Origin: Alphaproteobacteria bacterium
GTDB taxonomy: Bacteria; Pseudomonadota; Alphaproteobacteria; GCA-2731375
Reading direction: 5' to 3'
Assembly (NCBI GenBank): GCA_016869175.1
Contig: VGEV01000009.1
Location: 1-46,625, forward strand
Length of the DNA: 46,625 nucleotides
The translations under genes and the position numbers were made by a program. Positions 32,314 to 39,570 of the stretch are shown in pieces. How positions within the stretch are numbered: position 1 is the first letter of the stretch; each line of letters starts with the position of its first letter. Below the pieces are notes generated by a model that was not told the DNA's origin, did no database searches, and was given only the letters and a program-made list of their open reading frames with translations.

Positions 32314-33621
32314 TCAGGGCGGTTCCGCCAGCAGCCGGTCGACATAGTGGCCCTGGAAGGTCGGAATGCCGAGATCGTGGCCGAAACGCACCGCCTCCGG
32401 CTCGCCGCAATGCGCCAGCACGACATGCGCCAGCACGACATGCGCCGGCCCGACCGCTTGCACCTGCTGACGGAGCCTTGCCAGCGCCCGCTGACCGACC
32501 CCGCCGATCAGCTGGGTCTGCCAGTGCAGCTTGTAGAAATCGCAGCCCAGCTCAGGATGGCACAACAGCGGGAAGGCGTCGCAGCTGAGACCGTCCAGCA
32601 GCACGCGATGGCCGCGTGTCCGCAGAAAGACCTGCGCACGATGGAACTGCGCCAGGTCGGCCAGCGCATCCAACGCCTGGATTTCGATGATCAGCGGCCG
32701 TTGCGTCTTCAGCCGGATGTCCCGGTCGAACGCGAGGAACAGGTCGCTCGTCACGCTGGCGACGTTCAGGTTGAGGGCCAAGGTCTGGCTTTCCAGATTG
32801 TTCTCTCCCGGCAGCAGCCGCAGCATGCGCCGATCGAGCAGCACGGTCAGGTACTGGAACAGCCAACGATTGGCGAACAGGTTGACATCGGGCAGCAGCC
32901 GGCGGCCGAGCGCGCCGATGGCGACGTAGATCTGGGTGAACAGCGGCTGTGGCCGCTGTTGCGCCACGATCGCAGCCGCCGACTGCCGACGCACCAGTTC
33001 GCGCAAATCGATGCTCGCCAACAGGTTCTCGACGCGCACCAGACGCGGCAGATCGACCGCCGGCTGGCGCGGCACCGTTTCCACCGAGCGATCGACCAGG
33101 ACGTGGCCGGGACGCGCCATCGGCTCCGGCCCGTGGTCCGGCATGAACGAGGGTTCCGGGGACGTCGGGTAGGGGTTCGCTTCGATTGCCCGTGCGGTGT
33201 GCAGGCTTTGCGCCAGGGCCAGCAGCCCGGCATAGTCGCGTTCCAGTTCATACCAGGTGCAGAACGGGTCTTCCGGCGGCGCCTCGTCCTTGAGCAGTGG
33301 ATCCTCGCTGAACAGGAAGCGCAATTGCAGCACGCCGTGGTCGATCTCGGCGACGCTCGCACCCTTCACGATGAGCACGAGGTCGCCCGTGCGCGTCTGG
33401 AAGCAGCCGCCGTCGAACTTGCGGGTCAGAGCGTCCAGCGTGCTGAAGGCGACGCGCACATACTGCTCGCGCCGATTGTAATGCTGCAGCCGGCTGATGT
33501 GCACATGGACGGCCCGACGGCCGACGGTGTGCCGAGCCAAACGCTCCACATAGTCGAGCAGACGTTCCTCTTCCTTGGGCAGATTTGCGGCCTGGCGCGG
33601 AATGTGCGTTGTCCCCGGCAC
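32314..33621 (-). CDS. Degenerate GGDEF/EAL-like protein (c-di-GMP effector candidate)
   Basis: About 435 residues. Residues 1-100 resemble a truncated GGDEF/PAS-like fold (AFSTLDALTRKFDGGCFQTR). The C-terminal 230 residues follow the EAL order: a start near FTQIYVAIGALGRRLLPDVN, then LALNLNVASVTSDLFLAFDR, LIIEIQALDALADL, VLLDGLSCDAFPLLC, CDFYKLHWQ, and LAHCGEPEAVRFGHDLGIPT followed by FQGHYVDRLL. The catalytic EAL glutamate and the DD metal pair are not preserved, so enzymatic phosphodiesterase activity is unlikely and it may be a c-di-GMP-binding or scaffold protein. The GTG at 33621 is chosen because the frame above it (to 33816) overlaps the divergent kinase gene; TTG near 33650 is an alternative. 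EAL assignment is by pattern and moderate. Confidence 0.55.
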   Translation of the reverse strand: MPGTTHIPRQAANLPKEEERLLDYVERLARHTVGRRAVHVHISRLQHYNRREQYVRVAFSTLDALTRKFDGGCFQTRTGDLVLIVKGASVAEIDHGVLQLRFLFSEDPLLKDEAPPEDPFCTWYELERDYAGLLALAQSLHTARAIEANPYPTSPEPSFMPDHGPEPMARPGHVLVDRSVETVPRQPAVDLPRLVRVENLLASIDLRELVRRQSAAAIVAQQRPQPLFTQIYVAIGALGRRLLPDVNLFANRWLFQYLTVLLDRRMLRLLPGENNLESQTLALNLNVASVTSDLFLAFDRDIRLKTQRPLIIEIQALDALADLAQFHRAQVFLRTRGHRVLLDGLSCDAFPLLCHPELGCDFYKLHWQTQLIGGVGQRALARLRQQVQAVGPAHVVLAHVVLAHCGEPEAVRFGHDLGIPTFQGHYVDRLLAEPP

Positions 33622-33695
33622 TTTGCTACCGTCGATGGTATGGCCCAACGGGTGGCTCTCGCCGCTCGCGGGCGGCGACCGGAATCCTGCGGGAG

Positions 33696-34592
33696 ATGGC
33701 GTTAGTTTTGCGTGAACGCCGGGCGACGGCGGCGCCGCAAGCGGCGGTCCGCTTTCGGGGGTGGCGCGGCGCCATCGCGCTGGCGGCTGATGCGCGCCTT
33801 TTGGCGCTGCTGGCACGCCTGGCGCCGGGCTGGCCGTCCGCGCCGGGGCGGGCGCCGGTCCGCGCCAGCGTCGAGGTGACGCGGGCCGGCAGGCGTTTTC
33901 GCATCGAGACCAGCGCCTATGCGGCGCCCGACTACGGCTTCACCCGGTATCTGCCGGCCGCCAACGGCACGCTCGGCGTGCTGATCGGCAGCTACATCGC
34001 GGCTGATCCGGAAACGATCGGTTTGCATGCGGCGGCGCTGGCATTCGGCGGGCGGGCGGCGGCGCTGCTGGGCGACAGCTTCGCCGGCAAGAGCACGCTG
34101 GCGTTGACCCTGGCGGCGGTCGGAGGCCGGTTGCTCGCCGACGACCGGCTGGCGGTTCGCCTGCAAGAGCCGCCCGTGGTGTTCGGCTTCGGCACCGCGG
34201 CGAAGTTGCGCTTGCCCTATCCGGCATGGGCGAGCGCGCGCTTCCGGGCGATGGTGGTCCGCCATGGCGCCTGCTTGGCTGCCAACCTGCTGGCGCTTGA
34301 CTTGACGGCCAGCCGGAGCTGCGGCTTCGCCGAGGCCGTGCTGTTATCGGCGCTGTTCGTGCTGGCGCGTGATCCCGCGCATGTCGGGCCGCCCGCGACG
34401 GAACGGCTGGGGCGCCCGGAAATCATGCACCGGCTCATCCAGCAGATGTTCGCGCCGCACCTGCCGCCCTCGGCGGTGCTGGCGGCGGCGCGGAAGCTGG
34501 CGGAGGCCGCCCCCGCCTATCGCTTGCGCTACCGCGAGGCCTCGGCCGTGCCGGCTCTGCTGCGACGTTGCCTGGCCGAGGGCCAGCCGTGA
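33696..34592 (+). CDS. HprK-related kinase-fold protein (HPr-rel-A type)
   Basis: 298-residue protein related to the C-terminal P-loop domain of HPr kinase/phosphorylase. Walker A reads LLGDSFAGKSTLAL (lysine 132), followed by GGRLLADDRLAVRL with the acidic residues of the metal site. It lacks the HPr-binding N-terminal domain; the N-terminal 100 residues are family-specific. Such proteins occur with a PqqD-like protein and a nucleotidyltransferase in exopolysaccharide or sorting loci (the HPr-rel-A system), whose biochemical role is not established. GGGAG immediately precedes the ATG. Overlaps the PqqD-like gene by GTGA. Confidence 0.72.
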   Translation: MALVLRERRATAAPQAAVRFRGWRGAIALAADARLLALLARLAPGWPSAPGRAPVRASVEVTRAGRRFRIETSAYAAPDYGFTRYLPAANGTLGVLIGSYIAADPETIGLHAAALAFGGRAAALLGDSFAGKSTLALTLAAVGGRLLADDRLAVRLQEPPVVFGFGTAAKLRLPYPAWASARFRAMVVRHGACLAANLLALDLTASRSCGFAEAVLLSALFVLARDPAHVGPPATERLGRPEIMHRLIQQMFAPHLPPSAVLAAARKLAEAAPAYRLRYREASAVPALLRRCLAEGQP

Positions 34593-34855
34593 GCCGCTAT
34601 CGCCGGATCGGCCCGGCCTGCGAGACCGCGATCGATGGCGAGCTATTCCTGGTGTTGAACAACCAGGACATCGTGCATCTCGACCCCCTGGCTGCGGCGC
34701 TGTGGCGCCTGCTGGACGAGCCGATGGCCGAGGAGGCGATCCTGCGGGTCTTCGCCGCCGCGTTTCCCGCCACTCCCAGCCAGCAACTGAGCGGCGATCT
34801 GGCGACGGCAATCCGCTTGCTTGAAGCGGCCGGCGCGCTGGTGCGCGAAGACTGA
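34589..34855 (+). CDS. PqqD-family protein (HPr-rel-A system)
   Basis: 88-residue protein with the PqqD fold: FLVLNNQDIVHLDPLAAALW (the ligand-like DIVHLDP-x-AAAIW strand and helix), a central EEAILRVFAAAF helix, and a final ATAIRLLEAAGALVRED. PqqD proteins bind short leader peptides of ribosomally made peptide precursors. It starts with GTG on the overlap with the HprK-like gene. A convergent 49-residue membrane protein gene ends just 5 bases beyond its stop codon. Confidence 0.72.
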   Translation: MSRYRRIGPACETAIDGELFLVLNNQDIVHLDPLAAALWRLLDEPMAEEAILRVFAAAFPATPSQQLSGDLATAIRLLEAAGALVRED

Positions 34856-34860
34856 GCGTC

Positions 34861-35010
34861 TCAGGCCGGGCTCAGTACCTTCTTGACGCCGATGCCCAAC
34901 AGCGCCAGCACGGCCAGCAAACTCAGCAATGCGACATAGGGATCGCCATAGGGCAGGCCGCGAAACAGCGCAACCCACAGATCCCAGGTACGAAAAACGA
35001 CGACGTCCAT
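34861..35010 (-). CDS. 49-residue single-span membrane microprotein behind a c-di-GMP riboswitch
   Basis: Open reading frame of 49 codons with an AAGGGAGAA Shine-Dalgarno 9 bases before the ATG at 35010. The N-terminus MDVVVFRTWDLWVALFRGLP is aromatic-rich. It is followed by YGDPYVALLSLLAV and the rest of one hydrophobic span of about 17 residues, then a KKVLSPA tail. That topology suggests insertion with the tail on the cytoplasmic or periplasmic side, not predictable here. No homologue is recognised. There is no PEP-CTERM, TAT or Cys/Gly-rich leader signature. It is directly downstream of a c-di-GMP-I riboswitch and is the only gene that switch can control, apart from any readthrough. The strong ribosome site and the riboswitch argue that this small gene is real. 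Confidence 0.75.
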   Translation of the reverse strand: MDVVVFRTWDLWVALFRGLPYGDPYVALLSLLAVLALLGIGVKKVLSPA

Positions 35011-35017
35011 TGCGCGG

Positions 35018-35115
35018 TTCTCCCTTCGGCGGCCCCGCTACCCGCCTTGTCGCCAAGGCGGGCCGGAGGCTTTGCGTCCCGCCGTTACCGGCGGTTTGCC
35101 TGTTCGTGGCACGCT
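35018..35115 (-). ncRNA. Cyclic di-GMP-I (GEMM-I) riboswitch upstream of the membrane microprotein
   Basis: On the minus strand the order GGCAAACC, a P2 stem CCGCCG-GUAA-CGGCGG with a GNRA tetraloop, GGGACGCAAAGCCUCCGGCC, a P3 stem CCCGCCUUG-GCGA-CAAGGCGGG, and GGGUAGCGGGG matches the c-di-GMP-I riboswitch class point for point. It resembles the Vibrio cholerae Vc2 aptamer, including its GGCAAACC and GGGACGCAAAGCC blocks. The closing P1 helix was not drawn with confidence. The ribosome site AAGGGAG begins right after the aptamer 3' edge, which suggests control of translation initiation rather than a terminator. It lies in the 132 bases between the nucleotidyltransferase gene and the 49-codon gene. 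Confidence 0.92.
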
Positions 35116-35142
35116 GTGCCCGCAATGCTGGTGTAATATGGA

Positions 35143-36246
35143 TCACAGCTCTTTCCGGGGTGTTAAGGCCGTCCGTGCGGTCGGCGCGACCGGCCGGCCG
35201 GTCTGCGGACGCAGCAGTCCGTGGAGGCGGAGGCGATAGCGTGCCAGCACCGTCGAGGGCTGCGCCGTTAGCAGGGCTTCGCGCCGGATGCTGGCGAGGG
35301 TCGAAAGCGGGTGCGGGTAGAGCAGGGCGAGCTGCGCGCGCGCGCGGCGATATTCGCCCCGGCACCAGGCAGGCAAGGCGTCTGGTCGCGCGGCCAGCGA
35401 CGCAGGCAGCAGGGCGGCCGGCAGGCCCAGGTCGGCAAGCAAGGCGAAAAACGCGGCGACCGGCCGGGCAACCCCGCCCGCCGCCGCCAGCCGAACCAGT
35501 TCGGCGGCGTCGATCGTCTGACCGAAGCGCGCCAGCAGTCGGCTGGCATCGATCAGCTTGGTCACCGCCGGCGGGCCGAACAGGTCGCGAGCGGCATGCG
35601 TCGCGCAGAGCAGGAGGGCGTGCGTCGGTGCCGGCACCAGGATCGTGCCTGCCGGCGTTGCCGCCGGCCGGGCGGCCGCGAACACCGCCTGGGCCGGCAG
35701 GGCACGGTGCACCGGCCAAGCATCGGCCTGCTGATGCAGGTCGATCTGGCTCACCCCATCCGCGCTGGCCAGAGGCAGGAAGCTGGAATCGTGCACGAAG
35801 CCCCAGCGCGAACGGGCGCGAGGCGGTACGAAATCGAGGCCGCCCGCCCGCAGCAGGGCCAGCAGCCTGTCGCGCTCGGCCGCCCCGACCAAGAGGTCGC
35901 AATCGCTCATGCCGCGGCAATCGGCATCGTCATAGAGCGTGTAGGCGGCCCCCATGCCTTTCAGGCAGACCACCGGAAGGCCGGCTTCGGCCGCCCGTCG
36001 CGCCCAGCCGAGCCCGCCGGTCCGGGCCAGCCGGTTGAGCAGGCGGCTTTGCCGCGCTGCCGCCGCTGGAACCATCGGGGCGCCGTCGAGCAGGGTCCAG
36101 CCCGACAACAGGTGGTCGGCCATGGCAGGCGTCAGCAGCGCGGCAAGTCGACCGGCCCACTCCGCCGGCACGGCCCCGGGGCCGACGTCGCCACCCAGCA
36201 GCGCCGCCCAGGCCGCGCGGATCGACGCCCGCACGGAATCAACCAT
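35143..36246 (-). CDS. Nucleotidyltransferase-fold protein (NTP_transf_5-like), HPr-rel-A associated
   Basis: 367-residue protein of the nucleotidyltransferase superfamily branch found with HprK-like and PqqD-like proteins. The characteristic block VVCLKGMGAAYTLYDDADCR followed by GMSDCDLLV (near residues 90-120) holds the DxD-type metal site of that family. The rest is helical. It is encoded on the minus strand, opposite to the kinase and PqqD-like genes, and lies upstream of the c-di-GMP riboswitch. Its transcript could continue into the riboswitch and the small membrane gene. Substrate unknown. Confidence 0.75.
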   Translation of the reverse strand: MVDSVRASIRAAWAALLGGDVGPGAVPAEWAGRLAALLTPAMADHLLSGWTLLDGAPMVPAAAARQSRLLNRLARTGGLGWARRAAEAGLPVVCLKGMGAAYTLYDDADCRGMSDCDLLVGAAERDRLLALLRAGGLDFVPPRARSRWGFVHDSSFLPLASADGVSQIDLHQQADAWPVHRALPAQAVFAAARPAATPAGTILVPAPTHALLLCATHAARDLFGPPAVTKLIDASRLLARFGQTIDAAELVRLAAAGGVARPVAAFFALLADLGLPAALLPASLAARPDALPAWCRGEYRRARAQLALLYPHPLSTLASIRREALLTAQPSTVLARYRLRLHGLLRPQTGRPVAPTARTALTPRKEL

Positions 36247-36269
36247 CTGGGCGCGATTCTTGCATCGCG

Positions 36270-36283
36270 GATATCCGGATATC
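36270..36283. promoter_or_regulatory. 14-bp perfect palindrome in the divergent promoter region
   Basis: GATATCCGGATATC is self-complementary over 14 bases. It lies between the divergent nucleotidyltransferase gene (start 36246) and the export-cluster gene starting at 36321, an operator-like position. An 11-base palindrome ACACCTGGTGT follows at 36340-36350. No known binding protein is recognised. Confidence 0.35.
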
Positions 36284-36320
36284 GCCCAGATGCTGAACTG
36301 GACTACACAGGAATATCAAG

Positions 36321-37517
36321 ATGTTGCGCCTCGACATTGACACCTGGTGTTTGACAGGCCGGCGGTTTCGGTCTCATGTTGGCACAATGCGGTCGATTCG
36401 TCCGGCAAGGGCTCGCGCAGCGGCGCCATCGGTTGGCCTGTGGGCCCTGTTGCTGGGGCTGCTGTTGGCCGCCGGCATCTGGCTGAGCTTGGCGCGGGCG
36501 CAAGCGGGCGCGGCGGAGCAGGCGGCGACGGCCGCCTTGGCGGGGCAGGCCAACGCCGCGGTCATGCTGCGCGCCTATCTCGCCGGCGGCCAGCCCAACC
36601 CTACCCAAGTGGCGGAGCGGGCCGGCGCATTGATGCGCGCCCTGCAGCAGCAGGCGGGCGGCGATCTCTTGGCGTTGCAGCAGGCCCTGGTGGCGGTGGA
36701 GCATCAGGCGGCGCTGGCGCTGCGTGCCGCCGCCGTCCTGCGGGTGGGCATGTTGGACGGTTTCATCGTGCCGCCGGAAGTGCTGGCGTTCGATTTCGGC
36801 CCGGTGGCGCAGCCGGCGGCGCCCGGTTTTGAGCGGATCGGCCCCGCCGACCCACGGCTGTTGGGCGGCGCGGTACAGGCGATCGGCGGTCCCCCCGGCG
36901 ATTTCCTGGCCGATGGCGTGGTCGGGCTGACCGGGCTGACCATACCGGTACCCCCCGGCGACTGGCGGGTGATCCTGCTGGTCGGCGACACTGTGCGCGG
37001 CGACAGCGCCATTCTGTTCGGCCAGCAGCTCTCGTTCAACGGCCAGCCGGTACCGATCGCCGCGAGCGGCCCGGCACAGTGGCTGAATGCCGGATATCTG
37101 ACCGGGCCGGGCGGCCTTGCGGTCAGTGGCGTCAGCGAACAGGCGGGCCAGCTCGTGGTCAGCCTGCAGGGAGCGGCGCTGAACGGCGCCGCGGTGGTGC
37201 AGACCATTTCGCTTTCGGGCGCCGCGCTCAGCCTGCAATTCCTGCCGGCGCCTGGACAACAGACCGCCCTGTCGGCGCTGTTGTTGGAACCGGCCACAAG
37301 TCAGAGCGCTTTGCTGCCGAGCCCGGCCGCCGCCCAGGCCCTGGCCACGGATGAAGTCGCCATCCTGGCCGCCGAGGCACAGATCCAAGCCCAACTCGCC
37401 GGCATCCTGACCGAGGTCGCCACCGCTGCCGGCGCCAGCCCGGGCGAGCTGGCCATCCTGTTCCCGCCTGGCGGCCCGCCGCTTGCCGAACCGAATGTGG
37501 CGGCCAGCGCCAATTGA
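36321..37517 (+). CDS. Membrane-anchored exported protein of unknown function in the EPS export cluster
   Basis: 398 residues with one N-terminal membrane segment (VGLWALLLGLLLAAGIWLSL near residue 38) followed by an exported, alanine/glutamine-rich helical portion and a beta-rich middle (WRVILLVGDTVRGDSAILFG, QLSFNGQPVPI). No enzyme motif is seen. The ATG at 36321 has AGGA at 8-base spacing; the ATG at 36387 is an alternative giving a shorter cytoplasmic tail. It is the first gene of a cluster leading to the outer-membrane barrel, Wza-like and Wzz/kinase genes, so a role in polysaccharide export or in modifying the nascent polymer is plausible but not shown. Confidence 0.5.
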   Translation: MLRLDIDTWCLTGRRFRSHVGTMRSIRPARARAAAPSVGLWALLLGLLLAAGIWLSLARAQAGAAEQAATAALAGQANAAVMLRAYLAGGQPNPTQVAERAGALMRALQQQAGGDLLALQQALVAVEHQAALALRAAAVLRVGMLDGFIVPPEVLAFDFGPVAQPAAPGFERIGPADPRLLGGAVQAIGGPPGDFLADGVVGLTGLTIPVPPGDWRVILLVGDTVRGDSAILFGQQLSFNGQPVPIAASGPAQWLNAGYLTGPGGLAVSGVSEQAGQLVVSLQGAALNGAAVVQTISLSGAALSLQFLPAPGQQTALSALLLEPATSQSALLPSPAAAQALATDEVAILAAEAQIQAQLAGILTEVATAAGASPGELAILFPPGGPPLAEPNVAASAN

Positions 37518-38847
37518 CAGGGGGACGAGCGCCGGCAGCTTGGCTTGCGCCGGGGCAGCTTGGCTATTGTTCGCGGCTGCCCCTGCCGGCGCCCAGGAAC
37601 TCCTGCGCGAGGTAGCCGACCTGTCGGACGAGGCCGATGCGGTGCAGGAATCGGTCGGCAAGCGCAAGCGACCGGAATTCGAGCCGCTTGGTCTAATGCT
37701 GGGCGACATTCTTGGCCGGGCCGGGCGTGGCGAGGGACCGCACCTCCTGGGCAGCTTCACCCTGCTGCCCAAGCTGGAACTTGGCGCCACTACCGACGAC
37801 AACGTGTTTCGCGCCGAGCGCGGCAAGCGTTCCGATCTGGCGAGCAGCAGCGCCGTCGAATTCGATCTGAAATCGGACTTCGCCCGCCACGCCTTCAATC
37901 TGCGGGGTCGGGGCGAGTTGGGACGTTTTGTCGACCTAGCGAGCGAGAATTACGAGGATTTCCTGGTCGAAGCCAGCCCGCGCATCGACATCTCGGCGTT
38001 CGAGCAGTTGCGGCTGCGCGGCTCATACGCGCTCGAGCATCAGAGTCGGGGCGACGTGGGGCAGGATTTCGCCACGGCCGAGAGCATCCCCGTGCGCCGT
38101 GCCCGTGCCGAGGCCGACTGGCGGTTCCAGCGCGGGGCTTTTTCCAGCCGTGCCCGCTATCGCTTCGCCGATACCGACTACCGCGATGCGGGGGGCGTCG
38201 ACAACGACTTCCTGGACAGCGAGTTGCACCGCATCAACCTGCGGGGCGGTTACGAGGCGCAACAAGGCGTCACGCTCTGGCTCGAACCGGGCCTGCTGTG
38301 GCAGCGCTTTCCCAACGCGGCCTTGGGCGGACTGGCGCGCGACAGCGAGGGCTGGCAAGTCCTGGCCGGCTTCACCTACGACCTGTCGGCTGTGACCTTT
38401 GTGGAACTGGGCGCCGGCTACGTCACGCGGCGGTTCGACGATCCCGGTCTGGACGAGATCGGCGACATTGCGGCCGAGGCGCGCGCGGTGTGGAATGTGC
38501 GCCCGCTGGTGACCCTGGAAGCGCTGCTCGCGCGCAATGTGCGGGCGGTGCAGGTGGGTGGCGCCTCGGCGGCGATCGATACCGGCTTCGAGGCGGCGGC
38601 GTTCTGGGACCCGCGGGAGAATCTGATCCTGGAGTTGCGCGGCGGCCTGCACCATCTCGACTACGCCACCCTTCCCGGCGCGGAACGTAGCGAGGACGAG
38701 GCGTTCGTGCGTCTGGTCGGCCGCTATCTGCTCAATCCCAACCTGCACTTGCGCTTGAAGTACGAGTATTCGACGCTGGCATCCGACATTGCCGGCGAAA
38801 GCTATGACGCCAATGTATTCACGCTCACCGCGATCCTGCAGCTTTAA
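37495..38847 (+). CDS. Outer-membrane beta-barrel protein (exopolysaccharide-cluster type)
   Basis: 450-residue secreted protein. A signal peptide (SLACAGAAWLLFAAAPAGAQ) is followed by a periplasmic start and then alternating aromatic beta-strands: GSFTLLPKLELGATTDDNVF, NLRGRGELGRF, RLRGSYALEHQSRG, WRFQRGAFSSRARYRF, RYLLNPNLHLRLKYEYSTLA. The final strand ends NVFTLTAILQL with a terminal aromatic/leucine pattern. This fits the outer-membrane barrel family encoded next to polysaccharide export genes. The ATG at 37495 overlaps the preceding gene by 23 bases. It likely acts as an outer-membrane exit or docking protein. Confidence 0.75.
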   Translation: MWRPAPIDRGTSAGSLACAGAAWLLFAAAPAGAQELLREVADLSDEADAVQESVGKRKRPEFEPLGLMLGDILGRAGRGEGPHLLGSFTLLPKLELGATTDDNVFRAERGKRSDLASSSAVEFDLKSDFARHAFNLRGRGELGRFVDLASENYEDFLVEASPRIDISAFEQLRLRGSYALEHQSRGDVGQDFATAESIPVRRARAEADWRFQRGAFSSRARYRFADTDYRDAGGVDNDFLDSELHRINLRGGYEAQQGVTLWLEPGLLWQRFPNAALGGLARDSEGWQVLAGFTYDLSAVTFVELGAGYVTRRFDDPGLDEIGDIAAEARAVWNVRPLVTLEALLARNVRAVQVGGASAAIDTGFEAAAFWDPRENLILELRGGLHHLDYATLPGAERSEDEAFVRLVGRYLLNPNLHLRLKYEYSTLASDIAGESYDANVFTLTAILQL

Positions 38848-39379
38848 GGCGCGCCTGGCGGCCTGCTGGCTGGCCGGCTGGTTGACCTGGCTTCCGGCTG
38901 GCGCCTCGGCACAGCTTTCCGACTATCTCATGGGTCCGGGCGACAAGGTTCAGGTGAGCGTGTTCGGTCACCCCGACCTGTCCAGCCAGCCCACGGTCAA
39001 CGCCAATGGCAACATCGCCATGCCGCTGCTCGGCCAGGTCAAGGCGACGGGGCTTACGGTCGGCGAACTGCAACGCGACCTCGAACGCGCGCTGGACAAG
39101 GATTTCGTCGCCAACCCACGGGTCAGCATCGAGGTTCTCACCTACCGGCCGTTCTTCATCCTGGGCGAAGTGCAGAAGCCCGGCAAATACGACTATGTCG
39201 CCGGTATCAACGTGCGCATGGCCGTGGCGATCGCCGGCGGCTATACGCGGCGGGCGCAGGAGGATCCAGTAGCGATCCTCAGGGCCGACCGCGAGGGCAA
39301 GCAGCAACGCCTGTCGGTCGATCAGGACACGCTGGTATTGCCGGGCGACACGCTGGAAATCGAGCGCCGGCTGTTCTGA
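38804..39379 (+). CDS. Polysaccharide export protein, Wza/GumB family
   Basis: 191 residues with a signal peptide (LAACWLAGWLTWLPAGASA). The Poly_export block starts LSDYLMGPGDKVQVSVFGHP and continues through NANGNIAMPLLGQVKATGLT. It is followed by a SLBB-like domain (YRPFFILGEVQKPGKYDY, AVAIAGGYTRRAQ). No lipobox is apparent, unlike Wza. Such proteins form the periplasmic and outer-membrane export gate with the Wzc-type co-polymerase. The ATG at 38804 (or 38813) overlaps the barrel gene by 44 bases. The name Wza-like describes the family only. Confidence 0.85.
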   Translation: MTPMYSRSPRSCSFKARLAACWLAGWLTWLPAGASAQLSDYLMGPGDKVQVSVFGHPDLSSQPTVNANGNIAMPLLGQVKATGLTVGELQRDLERALDKDFVANPRVSIEVLTYRPFFILGEVQKPGKYDYVAGINVRMAVAIAGGYTRRAQEDPVAILRADREGKQQRLSVDQDTLVLPGDTLEIERRLF

Positions 39380-39570
39380 CCAATCCGGGCTAGCTAATAC
39401 GCCGCCACCTGATCGACCCGGGTGACCGCTGTCACTGCGGGGAAGTAACGAATTGTTGTTAGAATTCCCGGCGAATTGCGCGCGTATCAAGGGCAGCCGG
39501 ATGGGTCTGCCCGAACGGGCGCGCCGGCAGGACTGCCAGGATCGAGAGCAAAGGAACGGGACCCGCCCCC

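Noticed and set aside
32411-32447. Possible CRISPR or tandem repeat array
   Set aside because: Only two and a half 15-bp units, in frame within a gene, without spacers.
34861-35010. PEP-CTERM or RiPP precursor identity for the microprotein
   Set aside because: No PEP motif, exosortase gene, or cleavage or Cys/Ser/Thr-rich core was found; the proximity of a PqqD-like protein alone is not enough.
36351-36379. TTGACA promoter for the export cluster
   Set aside because: The best -10 partner (TCATGT at 36374) ends 8 bases before the 36387 ATG and lies downstream of the better-supported start at 36321.
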